From NCBI GenBank assembly GCA_025463105.1, contig JAOAPW010000464.1, positions 1 to 7,971 on the forward strand: a stretch of DNA of 7,971 bases, written 5' to 3'. Of this stretch, positions 1 through 6,458 are shown piece after piece (positions within the stretch are counted from its first letter, which is position 1; the number at the start of each line of letters is the position of its first letter). Both the position numbers and the translations under genes were made by a program. This DNA comes from Candidatus Acidiferrum typicum. GTDB taxonomy: Bacteria; Acidobacteriota; Terriglobia; Acidiferrales; UBA7541. The notes below the pieces were generated by a model, which was not told where the DNA came from, ran no database searches, and was given only the letters and a program-made list of their open reading frames with translations.

Positions 1-100
1 GCGTGTCGAATTCCGACCAACCGTGGTGTGCTTCGGCCGCATGTGACATCAAGAAAAAGCTGAATGATGCCGCCAGAATAGCTAATGAGGTGTTTTTCAT
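1..100 (-). CDS. DUF6152-like secreted protein, N-terminal part (runs off left edge)
   Basis: Seen: reading leftward, an ATG at 100-98 opens a frame with no stop through 33 codons to the window edge. A GGAG-type Shine-Dalgarno (GGAGAAGG) lies just upstream. The peptide starts MKNTSLAILAASFSFFLMSH, a short basic n-region and hydrophobic core, then AAEA with a plausible signal peptidase I site, and the mature end would begin HHGWSEFDT. Family knowledge: a mature N-terminus beginning with a His-His-Gly-Trp motif right after the signal peptide is characteristic of DUF6152, small periplasmic proteins of unknown function; the two histidines suggest metal binding but this is not shown. Context: it starts 42 bp after the stop of the diheme QHNDH-alpha-like gene on the same strand, so co-transcription is likely. 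Only the first third or so of the gene is visible, so the family call rests on the signal peptide and the HHGW motif. Confidence 0.6.
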   Translation of the reverse strand, partial: MKNTSLAILAASFSFFLMSHAAEAHHGWSEFDT

Positions 101-142
101 TTTCCTTCTCCATCAACCACCTGGGTCGCTGTCAACGCAGCC

Positions 143-1888
143 TCAGGCTGGCCCATCGTCAACCCACCGATCGAGATCCCGAACATACTTACGCCCATTG
201 AATCTATAAGTGGGAATGGTGACCACCAGATAAGACTTGCCAACAAGGGGGTTACCGTTCTGGTCGTTCTCGTCCCTGGCTGTCGCGATCACCCAGACAT
301 CAAAGTTGCGGTTGGGGTTGTCGGAAGCGGGTATGAAAAGGCCCGACGCGCTTACCCTGCCAACGAAATCCGAGTTGCTGCCCTCGGGCGCGTGAAACAC
401 CTGAAACGACCATGTGGCGTCGACCGGGCCCAGTTCCACGTCGTCAGCGGTGTGCAGCTTGCCGTCCGCGCCGCGTTGGTATCCGATCGCTTCGAACTGC
501 AGATAACCGCGGGGGTGTGTACTATCCCCAAACGCGGCCACGGCCGATTCCGGCGTAACTTTTACATAGTCGATGCGATCGTATACCGCAATCGCGCCGG
601 ACAGGACAGAACGCCGGAACGCAACGCCGCGTTTGCCCAGTCGGGCATCGGCGGCCACATCTACTTCGGCTACGATCTCGGCTGAAGTGTTGGAAACAAT
701 GCCGCGCACGATCACGCCCGGCCCGAAGTCCAGATCGCGGGATGCCACCTGGGCGGGGAAATTGTTCCCAATCACACGAACGCGGTTGGCTCGCGAACCC
801 GCCTTCAAGGAGGCCCGATCGATGGCAAGCAGCGTTGCATCGGAAGAGGCTCGCTGAAGTTGCACATCGAAGCCGAATTCCTGGTACTGCCCCCAGAACC
901 AGCGGCCCTCGGCCCTCGAATGATCCGGGGCAATCCACAGCACTTCGCGTGCTTCGCTTGAATGATCATCCGGGACGGAACTTGCGGGATCGCCACCCTT
1001 GGACCGCCCGCGCCAGGCATAGCCTCCATATACCACACTGCGCCCCGTACGCAGCGTTCTGGATCCATCTCGAATGGATGTCAGATTCACACGTGTAGTA
1101 AATTCGTCGTCGCCGGCCCGATCCACCTGCATATCTCCGTAGTACTTGCCGCGGCCCGGCATCGAAGCGGTCACCAGCCAGCGCCCGGCCAGGTTCGGCA
1201 AGTTAGTACGCGCGCTCCAGGCTTCCCATTCAGGAGAATGAAGCGGAGCGATCTTGGCAAGATACGCGACGACTTCTGCGTTTGGCGAGAAGGCGTAGCG
1301 CGCCGAGTGTAAATCGACAAACTGCTTCCAATCCTCGAGCGAGCGCCGCCACGAGAGCGTCACGGCAAAGGCATGGCACTTCGCGCACGCCTTACCCGGA
1401 TCACTGTCCGAAATGTTGCTTTCTTCATGAATCCGGCGCTCGGCGATGTGCCTGACGGGCATGGCTTCCTCGGGCGCCAGACCATGATCTGTACTGAGAT
1501 ATCTGGCGATGAGACGCCCCTCCTGCGCGGTGAGTGAAACGCCCTTCAGGAGAATCATTCGTTTCAGCGCATTTTGCCAGCCTTCAGGCGTAGTCCGTGC
1601 CCAGGAAATACGCTCCATATTTCCCTTCTCGTCGCGCGCGTGGCAGGTTCCGCATTTGGCGATCACGAGTGGATCGGTGACGGGAATGCCTTCTTCGTGT
1701 ACGGCCCCGGCCGCCTCGGTTGTGGGGACTTTGTGCAGACTTTCCTGGGTTTGACTCAGCGCCCGGCTGGCCTGGCCCGAGACGCTACCGGCAAAGAAAG
1801 CACAGAAGACGAGGATACTCGCCAAGCGACGCAATGAACTAAAACGCCACACGAATCGGTTTACATCGCGTTGATATATCAACTTCAT
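143..1888 (-). CDS. Periplasmic diheme cytochrome c, quinohemoprotein amine dehydrogenase alpha-subunit-like
   Basis: A 581-residue protein. The start ATG at 1888-1886 has an AGGGTGA Shine-Dalgarno about 10 nt upstream. A signal peptide with RR at 20-21 and a hydrophobic core (residues 22-37) ends near GQA/SRA (residue 40), so export to the periplasm is expected. Two c-type heme sites are visible, CGTCH at 79-83 and CAKCH at 168-172. They flank a stretch with HGLAPEEAMPV (135-145) and AERR (149-152), typical of the diheme domain of quinohemoprotein amine dehydrogenase alpha. The rest (about 230-560) is beta-rich, with the late motifs GPVDATWSFQVF and FVGRVSASGLF that fit domains III-IV of that family. 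In the known enzyme, electrons from the CTQ cofactor of the small gamma subunit pass through these hemes to a soluble acceptor. No gamma, beta or maturation gene is seen here, so the substrate is unknown. A DUF6152-like gene follows after 42 bp. Family assignment is firm; enzymatic role is not. Confidence 0.87.
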   Translation of the reverse strand: MKLIYQRDVNRFVWRFSSLRRLASILVFCAFFAGSVSGQASRALSQTQESLHKVPTTEAAGAVHEEGIPVTDPLVIAKCGTCHARDEKGNMERISWARTTPEGWQNALKRMILLKGVSLTAQEGRLIARYLSTDHGLAPEEAMPVRHIAERRIHEESNISDSDPGKACAKCHAFAVTLSWRRSLEDWKQFVDLHSARYAFSPNAEVVAYLAKIAPLHSPEWEAWSARTNLPNLAGRWLVTASMPGRGKYYGDMQVDRAGDDEFTTRVNLTSIRDGSRTLRTGRSVVYGGYAWRGRSKGGDPASSVPDDHSSEAREVLWIAPDHSRAEGRWFWGQYQEFGFDVQLQRASSDATLLAIDRASLKAGSRANRVRVIGNNFPAQVASRDLDFGPGVIVRGIVSNTSAEIVAEVDVAADARLGKRGVAFRRSVLSGAIAVYDRIDYVKVTPESAVAAFGDSTHPRGYLQFEAIGYQRGADGKLHTADDVELGPVDATWSFQVFHAPEGSNSDFVGRVSASGLFIPASDNPNRNFDVWVIATARDENDQNGNPLVGKSYLVVTIPTYRFNGRKYVRDLDRWVDDGPA

Positions 1889-2023
1889 TATTTATCTGTC
1901 ACCCTGCGTCTCTTCCGAAACGCACCACGCAAACGAATACATGAATTTCGAGTGAAGCGCTTGATTCAGGAAATAAGTCTATGAACGTGGTAGACGGGAC
2001 TTACGGGGTCGAAAGGGCACGCA

Positions 2024-2041
2024 TGACAGGGGGCCCTGTCA
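2024..2041. repeat. Perfect 18-bp inverted repeat, candidate operator
   Basis: The sequence TGACAGGGGGCCCTGTCA has two 8-bp arms (TGACAGGG and CCCTGTCA) around a 2-bp centre. It has no adjacent T-run on either strand, so it does not look like an intrinsic terminator. It sits 3 nt downstream of a minus-strand -10-like box and would cover the predicted transcription start of the diheme gene, the usual place for a repressor to block initiation. A dimeric regulator site is inferred; a leader-RNA hairpin is the alternative. No regulator gene is visible in the window. Confidence 0.45.
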
Positions 2042-2044
2042 GTG

Positions 2045-2073
2045 AGAATACTCCCACCATACTTCTTGAGCAA
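2045..2073 (-). promoter_or_regulatory. Candidate sigma70-type promoter for the diheme/DUF6152 pair
   Basis: On the minus strand TTGCTC (2073-2068) is followed by exactly 17 nt and then TATTCT (2050-2045). Matches to consensus are modest (3/6 and 4/6), but the spacing is ideal and the palindrome at 2024-2041 lies just where transcription would begin. The resulting leader would be about 150 nt. Found by eye, and other promoters closer to the gene cannot be excluded. Confidence 0.28.
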
Positions 2074-2185
2074 CCCATAATTAATGAGAACGCAAGAATT
2101 CACGTTCCCTGTACTTGGTTGGAAAATAAAACCCGGGTGTCGCTACCAAACTAAAAAATGCAAAACAAGTGTACGTTGAGATCAC

Positions 2186-2228
2186 CGCCGGCCATTTCTT
2201 TCCCAAGCGCCAGCTATTTCTTTCCCAG
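2186..2228. repeat. Imperfect tandem duplication (22 + 21 bp) across the stop codon of the beta-barrel gene
   Basis: Two adjacent copies, 2186-2207 and 2208-2228, share the core ATTTCTTTCCCA and the flank CGCC(G/A)GC, differing by two substitutions and one inserted base. The right copy contains the last codons and TAG stop of the beta-barrel protein; the left copy lies just beyond the stop and would encode a similar tail in a shifted frame. This looks like a replication-slippage duplication at the gene end, with no clear function. Confidence 0.7.
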
Positions 2229-2747
2229 GTGGACGACGAGCCCCACCGACCCTTGTATGTTGTCCTGCCGCAGGCCCAAAAAGCGAGTCATGAGGTAGTC
2301 ACCCTGCAATCGAATGCCAACCTTGCGGTTGATGTTGACGTCGACGCCTCCGCCCGAACTCATGGCAAATCTGAAGGCCGATGTAGAAATGCCCAGGTAG
2401 CCCTGGCTGGCGTGAATGGCCCCCAATTGCGCATGGACAAACGGGGTAAGTTTGTCGAAGCGGCGATATGTAAAAACAGGGCCATACGTGAACGTCTGGG
2501 CTGAGACATTCGTCCCGGAAACACTGCCCTGATAGGCGTTGACTTCAATCCTGCCGCCAAACCAGCTATTCAAATTTTCCGTTAACGACGCTGCGCCGCC
2601 GTTCAGGTGAAAGCTGGAACCCCGGAGGTCAGCTTTCAAGTACGAATAACCGCCCGAGATGTCCCACTCTGGAGTCTCCTGCGCCTGCAGCGTCGGACAA
2701 GAAAGGACAATCAGAACCGCAGGGATCAGCCACGCATATCGTCTCAT
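2214..2747 (-). CDS. Small outer-membrane beta-barrel protein
   Basis: A 177-residue protein, counting from the ATG at 2747-2745. That start is preferred because GGAG (2760-2757) lies 9 nt upstream, whereas the first ATG of the open frame (2762) has no Shine-Dalgarno. The product begins MRRYAWLIPAVLIVLSCPTL, a classical signal peptide with probable cleavage after LQA (residue 22). The mature chain alternates polar and hydrophobic or aromatic residues in amphipathic strands separated by Gly/Asn/Ser turns (for example DISGGYSYLKA, FGGRIEVNAYQG, VGIRLQGDYLMT, GSVGLVVHLGKK), as in 8-stranded OmpA-like or PF13505-type barrels. About 150 mature residues suits eight strands. It lacks a C-terminal peptidoglycan-binding domain and ends in KK rather than the classical terminal aromatic. 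It follows the SBBP gene by 78 bp on the same strand, so they may share a transcript. A specific role cannot be assigned. A lipobox reading of VLSC at 14-17 is possible but poorer. Confidence 0.78.
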   Translation of the reverse strand: MRRYAWLIPAVLIVLSCPTLQAQETPEWDISGGYSYLKADLRGSSFHLNGGAASLTENLNSWFGGRIEVNAYQGSVSGTNVSAQTFTYGPVFTYRRFDKLTPFVHAQLGAIHASQGYLGISTSAFRFAMSSGGGVDVNINRKVGIRLQGDYLMTRFLGLRQDNIQGSVGLVVHLGKK

Positions 2748-2793
2748 TGAGTTCATCTCCATATAAGTTACTTAGTGTAAGCGGCCGCATAAA

Positions 2794-2805
2794 TCTTTCG
2801 AAAGA
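2794..2805. repeat. 12-bp perfect palindrome between the SBBP and beta-barrel genes
   Basis: TCTTTCGAAAGA is a perfect dyad in the 78-bp gap between the SBBP stop and the beta-barrel start, flanked by a spaced GCAT/ATGC pair that extends the symmetry imperfectly. There is no U-run after it, so it is a poor terminator. It might be an operator for an internal promoter of the beta-barrel gene (a TACACT box lies nearer that gene) or a weak mRNA hairpin. Confidence 0.3.
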
Positions 2806-2825
2806 ATGCAAAAGACAGATATCGC

Positions 2826-5800
2826 TTAGTTCACGATTAACGTCAGCGTTGTAGAGTGCGTCACCGACCCCGACGTCGCTGTCACGACGACCTGAGATGT
2901 ACCCGCCGGTGTTCCCGCAGGCACTCCGGACGGATTACCGCCGCAAGCCGATGCGAGCAGCAGAGATACGATCGCAAGGCCAAACGCTCCCGTTGCCGGA
3001 CGGAATCGCATCCTGCCGAGAATCATCATGCTCAGGAAAACGATGAAGGCCGGCAATAGTACGACAACGAAATGATTCCCAGGGAACCCGAATTTTCTGA
3101 AATTCATGGGCACAAACGTTCGCTCTGCCGTCGTGATCGTGACTGTAATTATAGACGGGCCCCCGCCGACCGGAACCGGATTGGCCGAAGCTAAACATGC
3201 GGCTCCGCGCGGCAAGCCACTGCAACTTAAAGTGACCGATTGCGAAAATCCAGTCCCAGGGGTAATCGTAACCGGGAACTTGGCCGAGTGGCCCGCGGAA
3301 ACTGTAGCAGTGGGTTGAGATGTAGTAATCGTGAAATCGGAATTTTGTTGGGGACTTGTGCTGCCCGTCACATTGACCACGACGGAGGAGATCGAATTGT
3401 TGATCGTTATCACCGCTTTTCGAATTCCCGCTCCTGTAGGAGTGAATGTGACATCGAAGGTACATTGGCCACTCTGAGGCAATGACGTGATGCAAATGTT
3501 GTTTGTGACGGCATAATCCCCTGATTGCGGGCCCGAGATGACGATGCTCGTAATCGTTACCGGCGTATCGCCGTTCGTGATCGTCAGGGTTTGCGGCGCG
3601 CTTGTTGTTCCCTGGTTCTGCGCCAAAAAGACCAAGCTGCCAGGATTAACCGCAAGCCCGTGTTGAATGGTCACCTTCGAGATGTAGGCGTCGCAGTTAC
3701 CGGCGGAAGCCTTTTGAAGTGCATTCGAAACCGGAAAATCTGGCGAACATGTCTGGCCAGTCACATAGGCCGAACCGGCGGTATCGACGGCGATGCCACC
3801 CGCGCCTTCCGTGTTCGTGCCACCAAGGTAGCTCGAGTAAACAAGGGTTGTGCCGGTCGGATTCAGTTCCGTTACGAAGGCGTCCGCATTGCCTCCACCG
3901 TAGGTGGGCTGAAACGCGGTGTCGGCGATGATCGGGAATCCTATCGCTAGGGGATCGGAAGGGGTAGCTGCTGCGGAAACTGTTGATCCGGTCACGTAGG
4001 CATTTCCGCTTCCATCGACGGCAATTCCGGCGGCGGAGTCCGCTTTCGAGCCACCGAGGTACGTGAAGTAGATGACACCTGCGGTGCCAGGCACTGCTGG
4101 ATTCAATTTTGCTGCGAAAGCATCACCATTCCCGCTATTTAATTTTGCAAATCCCGCAGCCGACGGGAAGAGATTGTTCGAAATCGCGCCGCCGGCGACA
4201 TATACATTTCCATTAGCGTCCAGTGCCACACCATTGGCGTGATCCAATTCGGCGCCACCAATGAAAGTAGAGTAGCCCAATGTCTGAGGGAGGTTGGTGT
4301 TGACTTCGGTTACAAAAGCATCGCCCGCTCCCCCATAATTGGTTTGAGCTGCCCCTGGGGTCACAGGAAAATCTGCGGAGTGCGTAACGCCTACCACGAA
4401 TGCATTCCCAGCATTATCTACCGAAATGCCGGGGCCAGAATCATCACTAATGCCACCGAGATAGGTGGAATACTCGATGGTGGTGCCGGTCGCACTGATT
4501 TTCGTCACGAACGCATCGGTGGTCCCACCGCCGAAAGGAATAGTGTTGGTGCGGGGGCAATCGGGGGGGCCGGTGGCTGGCGCAGTGATGGTCACAGTAG
4601 GCGTGAAATTCGCCTCCCCATCACCGGTCACATAAGCGGCTTCATTCTGGTCAACCGCAATTGCCAACCCTCGCACATGCTCGTATTCGCCGAGAAAACC
4701 CGAGTACAAGATTTCCGATCCCGCAGGATTGAGCTTGGTCACGAAGGCATTCGAGACAATCAATCCGCCGGTATTCCAGGACGCACCGCACTTCCCGTCG
4801 CCACCGCAAACTGGGTTGAACGAATCGAACGTGACTGGGAAATCAAATGAGTGAGTCGTGCCGGTCACATAGGCGTCTCCAGCAGCATCGACGGCGATTC
4901 CGTTCGCGACGTCGTCGAACCTGCCGCCAAGGAAAGTGGAATAAAGAAGCGTGGAGCCGTCCGCGCTGATCTTGGCCACGAACGCATCCTGGGGATGGTC
5001 CTCCGAACTCATTGGTAGCTTGTGCACCGTCGGAAAATCAGCAGAGAAAGTGCCGCCGGCAATAAAAGCCGTACCGTCCTGCGCCACCGCGATGGCGTTT
5101 CCAACATCGATCTCACTGCCTCCCAGATACGTCGAATAGGAAAGTACTGGATCGATGATGAGCTGCTCTCCCGCGTCGTAGCGAGCTAACTGAAACGAAA
5201 CGCTCTGCGCAGTCTTCATCACGTAGCTGGCGGCGACTTCATGCTTTGCATCGCCGGATCCCTGATACGCGATGGGCTTGTGCAAACGCACATCGCCGGC
5301 GCCAACGTTGACGAGCAGGTCGCCGGCGGAATCGAAGCGCAGATTTTTCGCGCCTTGAAATTCGATCTGAATCACTTCGGGATTGGCGCCTGGAGCAACG
5401 ACGAAGTCATATTCCAGCTGACGCTGATTACCATAATATATGATATCTATTCCATTATATATACTGCTCTCGGCAACCTTGCGGTAGTTGGGAACGTTGG
5501 TGCGCCATTTCGCAGGTGACTTCCCGAGAAAATAATTGCTCTTTCCTGGCAGTTCGTCCAACGCGGCGAAGGTGGGGCTTGCATTCGCGCCTACCATTTT
5601 CAAACGCAATGCCGCGGAACTGCCGGAGTGCGTGCCAAGCGCCAGTACGGTTTCGCGTGGGGTCAAGAAAAGCGCGTAGCCTTGCCCGCGTGCCAGGAAT
5701 TTTGCGTCGCCGGCTGCTTCCGGAGCAGTGGGCTCAAAAGCGAGAGGGAGCTGCTCGTAATGATTGGTTGCCAGCGCGCGAGGCGCGGAGGAAGCCGCCA

Positions 5801-5921
5801 GGCCGGGCTGCCGGGCACTGTCGCTGATCCGGCGCATTGCCGGTCGGGTGCTTGCCGACCGCGTGCCGGTCGCTTGATACGCCGCTCCAAGAACAAGTAC
5901 AGCGGCCAGGGAAAAGACCAA
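2826..5921 (-). CDS. SBBP-repeat (seven-bladed beta-propeller) surface protein with Ig-like, membrane-anchored C-terminus
   Basis: From the TTG at 5921 the frame gives 1031 residues. Residues 1-16 are hydrophobic; about 55-255 match the conserved region often found ahead of SBBP repeats (SSIYNGIDIIYYGNQ, QLEYDFVVAPGANP, LIIDPVLSYSTYLGG). Seven repeats begin with a YSTYLGG-like motif at 262, 327, 406, 484, 550, 618 and 695, each followed by GIAVDxxGNAYVTGxTxSxDFPV-type sequence, enough for one closed seven-bladed propeller. Residues 753-853 resemble a choice-of-anchor-D/HYDIN domain, and 860-932 an Ig-like domain (SVTLSCSGLP). Then come a transmembrane segment (951-968), a second hydrophobic stretch ending LLLASACGGN (981-996) and a last beta-rich strand set. 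Role: secreted or surface structural/adhesive protein, no catalysis evident. The start is uncertain: the TTG lacks a basic n-region and a good Shine-Dalgarno, while a better GTG start at 5963 is separated from it by an in-frame TGA (5936-5934). Confidence 0.85.
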   Translation of the reverse strand: MVFSLAAVLVLGAAYQATGTRSASTRPAMRRISDSARQPGLAASSAPRALATNHYEQLPLAFEPTAPEAAGDAKFLARGQGYALFLTPRETVLALGTHSGSSAALRLKMVGANASPTFAALDELPGKSNYFLGKSPAKWRTNVPNYRKVAESSIYNGIDIIYYGNQRQLEYDFVVAPGANPEVIQIEFQGAKNLRFDSAGDLLVNVGAGDVRLHKPIAYQGSGDAKHEVAASYVMKTAQSVSFQLARYDAGEQLIIDPVLSYSTYLGGSEIDVGNAIAVAQDGTAFIAGGTFSADFPTVHKLPMSSEDHPQDAFVAKISADGSTLLYSTFLGGRFDDVANGIAVDAAGDAYVTGTTHSFDFPVTFDSFNPVCGGDGKCGASWNTGGLIVSNAFVTKLNPAGSEILYSGFLGEYEHVRGLAIAVDQNEAAYVTGDGEANFTPTVTITAPATGPPDCPRTNTIPFGGGTTDAFVTKISATGTTIEYSTYLGGISDDSGPGISVDNAGNAFVVGVTHSADFPVTPGAAQTNYGGAGDAFVTEVNTNLPQTLGYSTFIGGAELDHANGVALDANGNVYVAGGAISNNLFPSAAGFAKLNSGNGDAFAAKLNPAVPGTAGVIYFTYLGGSKADSAAGIAVDGSGNAYVTGSTVSAAATPSDPLAIGFPIIADTAFQPTYGGGNADAFVTELNPTGTTLVYSSYLGGTNTEGAGGIAVDTAGSAYVTGQTCSPDFPVSNALQKASAGNCDAYISKVTIQHGLAVNPGSLVFLAQNQGTTSAPQTLTITNGDTPVTITSIVISGPQSGDYAVTNNICITSLPQSGQCTFDVTFTPTGAGIRKAVITINNSISSVVVNVTGSTSPQQNSDFTITTSQPTATVSAGHSAKFPVTITPGTGFSQSVTLSCSGLPRGAACLASANPVPVGGGPSIITVTITTAERTFVPMNFRKFGFPGNHFVVVLLPAFIVFLSMMILGRMRFRPATGAFGLAIVSLLLASACGGNPSGVPAGTPAGTSQVVVTATSGSVTHSTTLTLIVN

Positions 5922-5933
5922 GCTACCAGCGAT

Positions 5934-5963
5934 TCACCAGCCTAAGAGAAGCGTCCTTCTCAC
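5934..5963 (-). other. Probable original start and signal-peptide n-region of the SBBP gene, ended by in-frame TGA
   Basis: A GTG at 5963-5961 is preceded, after 5 nt, by AGGGGG (5974-5969), a strong Shine-Dalgarno. It opens the codons for MRRTLLLGW, then TGA (5936-5934), then continues in the same frame IAGSLVFSLAAVLVLGAAYQ into the SBBP protein. Together these make a textbook Sec signal peptide: basic n-region, long hydrophobic core, small residues near the end. Without these nine codons the SBBP protein lacks a charged n-region. The simplest reading is a single-base change creating TGA (from TGG or CGA, for example), or a sequencing error. A nine-codon leader with re-initiation at the downstream TTG, or readthrough, are alternatives. 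Confidence 0.55.
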
Positions 5964-6127
5964 GGGTTCCCCCTGCAAGCTAAAATAGAAATGGCAAAAT
6001 TGTTTCTCTGGGCCCAACTTTTATTAAAAAGAGGGGTCCACAGACTGCATTCCATGCATCTTCACAAAGCTATAGCAATCGCAGGCCCGTAGCCCAAGGG
6101 GACACTAAATCGCTGATTCTTATGAGA

Positions 6128-6156
6128 TTGGACAGCACACCGATGCTTATATAAGC
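6128..6156 (+). promoter_or_regulatory. Candidate promoter with a 12-bp palindrome over its -10 box
   Basis: TTGGAC (6128-6133), a 16-nt spacer and TATAAG (6150-6155, 5/6 match) read rightward. The -10 box lies inside the perfect palindrome GCTTATATAAGC (6145-6156), which would suit a dimeric repressor. Transcription would start near 6162, just before a Shine-Dalgarno and small ORF, and about 365 nt before the efflux-adaptor start. Identified by eye; an AT-rich palindrome of 12 bp can occur by chance. Confidence 0.35.
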
Positions 6157-6175
6157 TTCACGGATAGGAAGTGCG

Positions 6176-6244
6176 ATGCCAGATATGTGCAAAAGTTTGA
6201 ATCGTAAGTTGTTGCACCGCAGGCTCGTTCGAGGAAGTAACTGA
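6176..6244 (+). CDS. Possible 22-residue basic leader peptide ORF
   Basis: An ATG at 6176 lies 6 nt after AGGA (6166-6169), an ideal Shine-Dalgarno position, and is followed by 21 further codons and TGA at 6242-6244. The product begins MPDMCKSLNRKLLHRRLVRG and is strongly basic (six Lys/Arg plus adjacent His), with no hydrophobic segment. It lies immediately downstream of the candidate promoter at 6128-6155 and about 285 nt before the efflux-adaptor start. It could be a leader peptide of a long 5' UTR or a chance ORF. No family is recognised and coding is unproven. Confidence 0.22.
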   Translation: MPDMCKSLNRKLLHRRLVRGSN

Positions 6245-6458
6245 AAGACCAATAACTTGGCCATAAAAGATCAGATGACGACGTCCGAAACTTCGCTGAG
6301 GTGGACTTCGTATTAGAACGTGAGATTCCTTGGCGCCATTGATTCGGCGTACTGTATATTTCTTGTTTGTCCCCTGCGGGTCGTGCTGGTGATGTCCAAG
6401 ATGGATAATCGGTGTTGAATCCGGGGCAGGGTGAACGAGCAAGGCAAAAAAGATGACG

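Larger units (their letters stand above)
1889..2213. other. Intergenic region upstream of the diheme gene
   Basis: This gap of 325 bp separates the end of the beta-barrel gene from the diheme gene, both on the minus strand. It holds a promoter-like pair and a perfect 18-bp palindrome (listed separately) and the outer part of a short tandem duplication next to the beta-barrel stop codon. The half nearer the beta-barrel gene (about 2080-2170) is AT-rich with A- and T-runs, but no convincing GC-rich stem followed by a U-run was found as a terminator. A 43-codon plus-strand ORF (2023-2154) exists; it is judged non-coding and discussed among the rejected items. Confidence 0.6.

Noticed and set aside
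2023..2154. 43-codon plus-strand ORF with an AAAGGG Shine-Dalgarno-like site, starting inside the 18-bp palindrome
   Set aside because: No signal, domain or clear family; it runs against the flanking genes, and its start coincides with a palindrome better explained as a regulatory site. A faint likeness to a PilZ-type segment (VSENTPTILLEQPI) is too weak to use.
2169..2504. 111-codon plus-strand open frame opposite the beta-barrel gene
   Set aside because: Antisense to a gene with a clear signal peptide and barrel pattern; no recognisable protein features.
2935..3495. 186-codon minus-strand open frame overlapping the SBBP C-terminal part in another frame
   Set aside because: The SBBP frame carries recognisable Ig-like and membrane segments here; the alternative frame is His/Ser/Arg-rich and featureless.
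4239..4850. 203-codon plus-strand open frame inside the SBBP gene
   Set aside because: Antisense shadow of repeated SBBP coding sequence; its Gly/Ile/Arg-rich product has no fold signature.
4251..5140. Recurrent short motifs that could be taken for a DNA repeat array
   Set aside because: They are the coding sequence of the SBBP repeats (YSTYLGG and GNAYVTG motifs) at protein-repeat spacing, not a CRISPR array or tandem DNA repeat.
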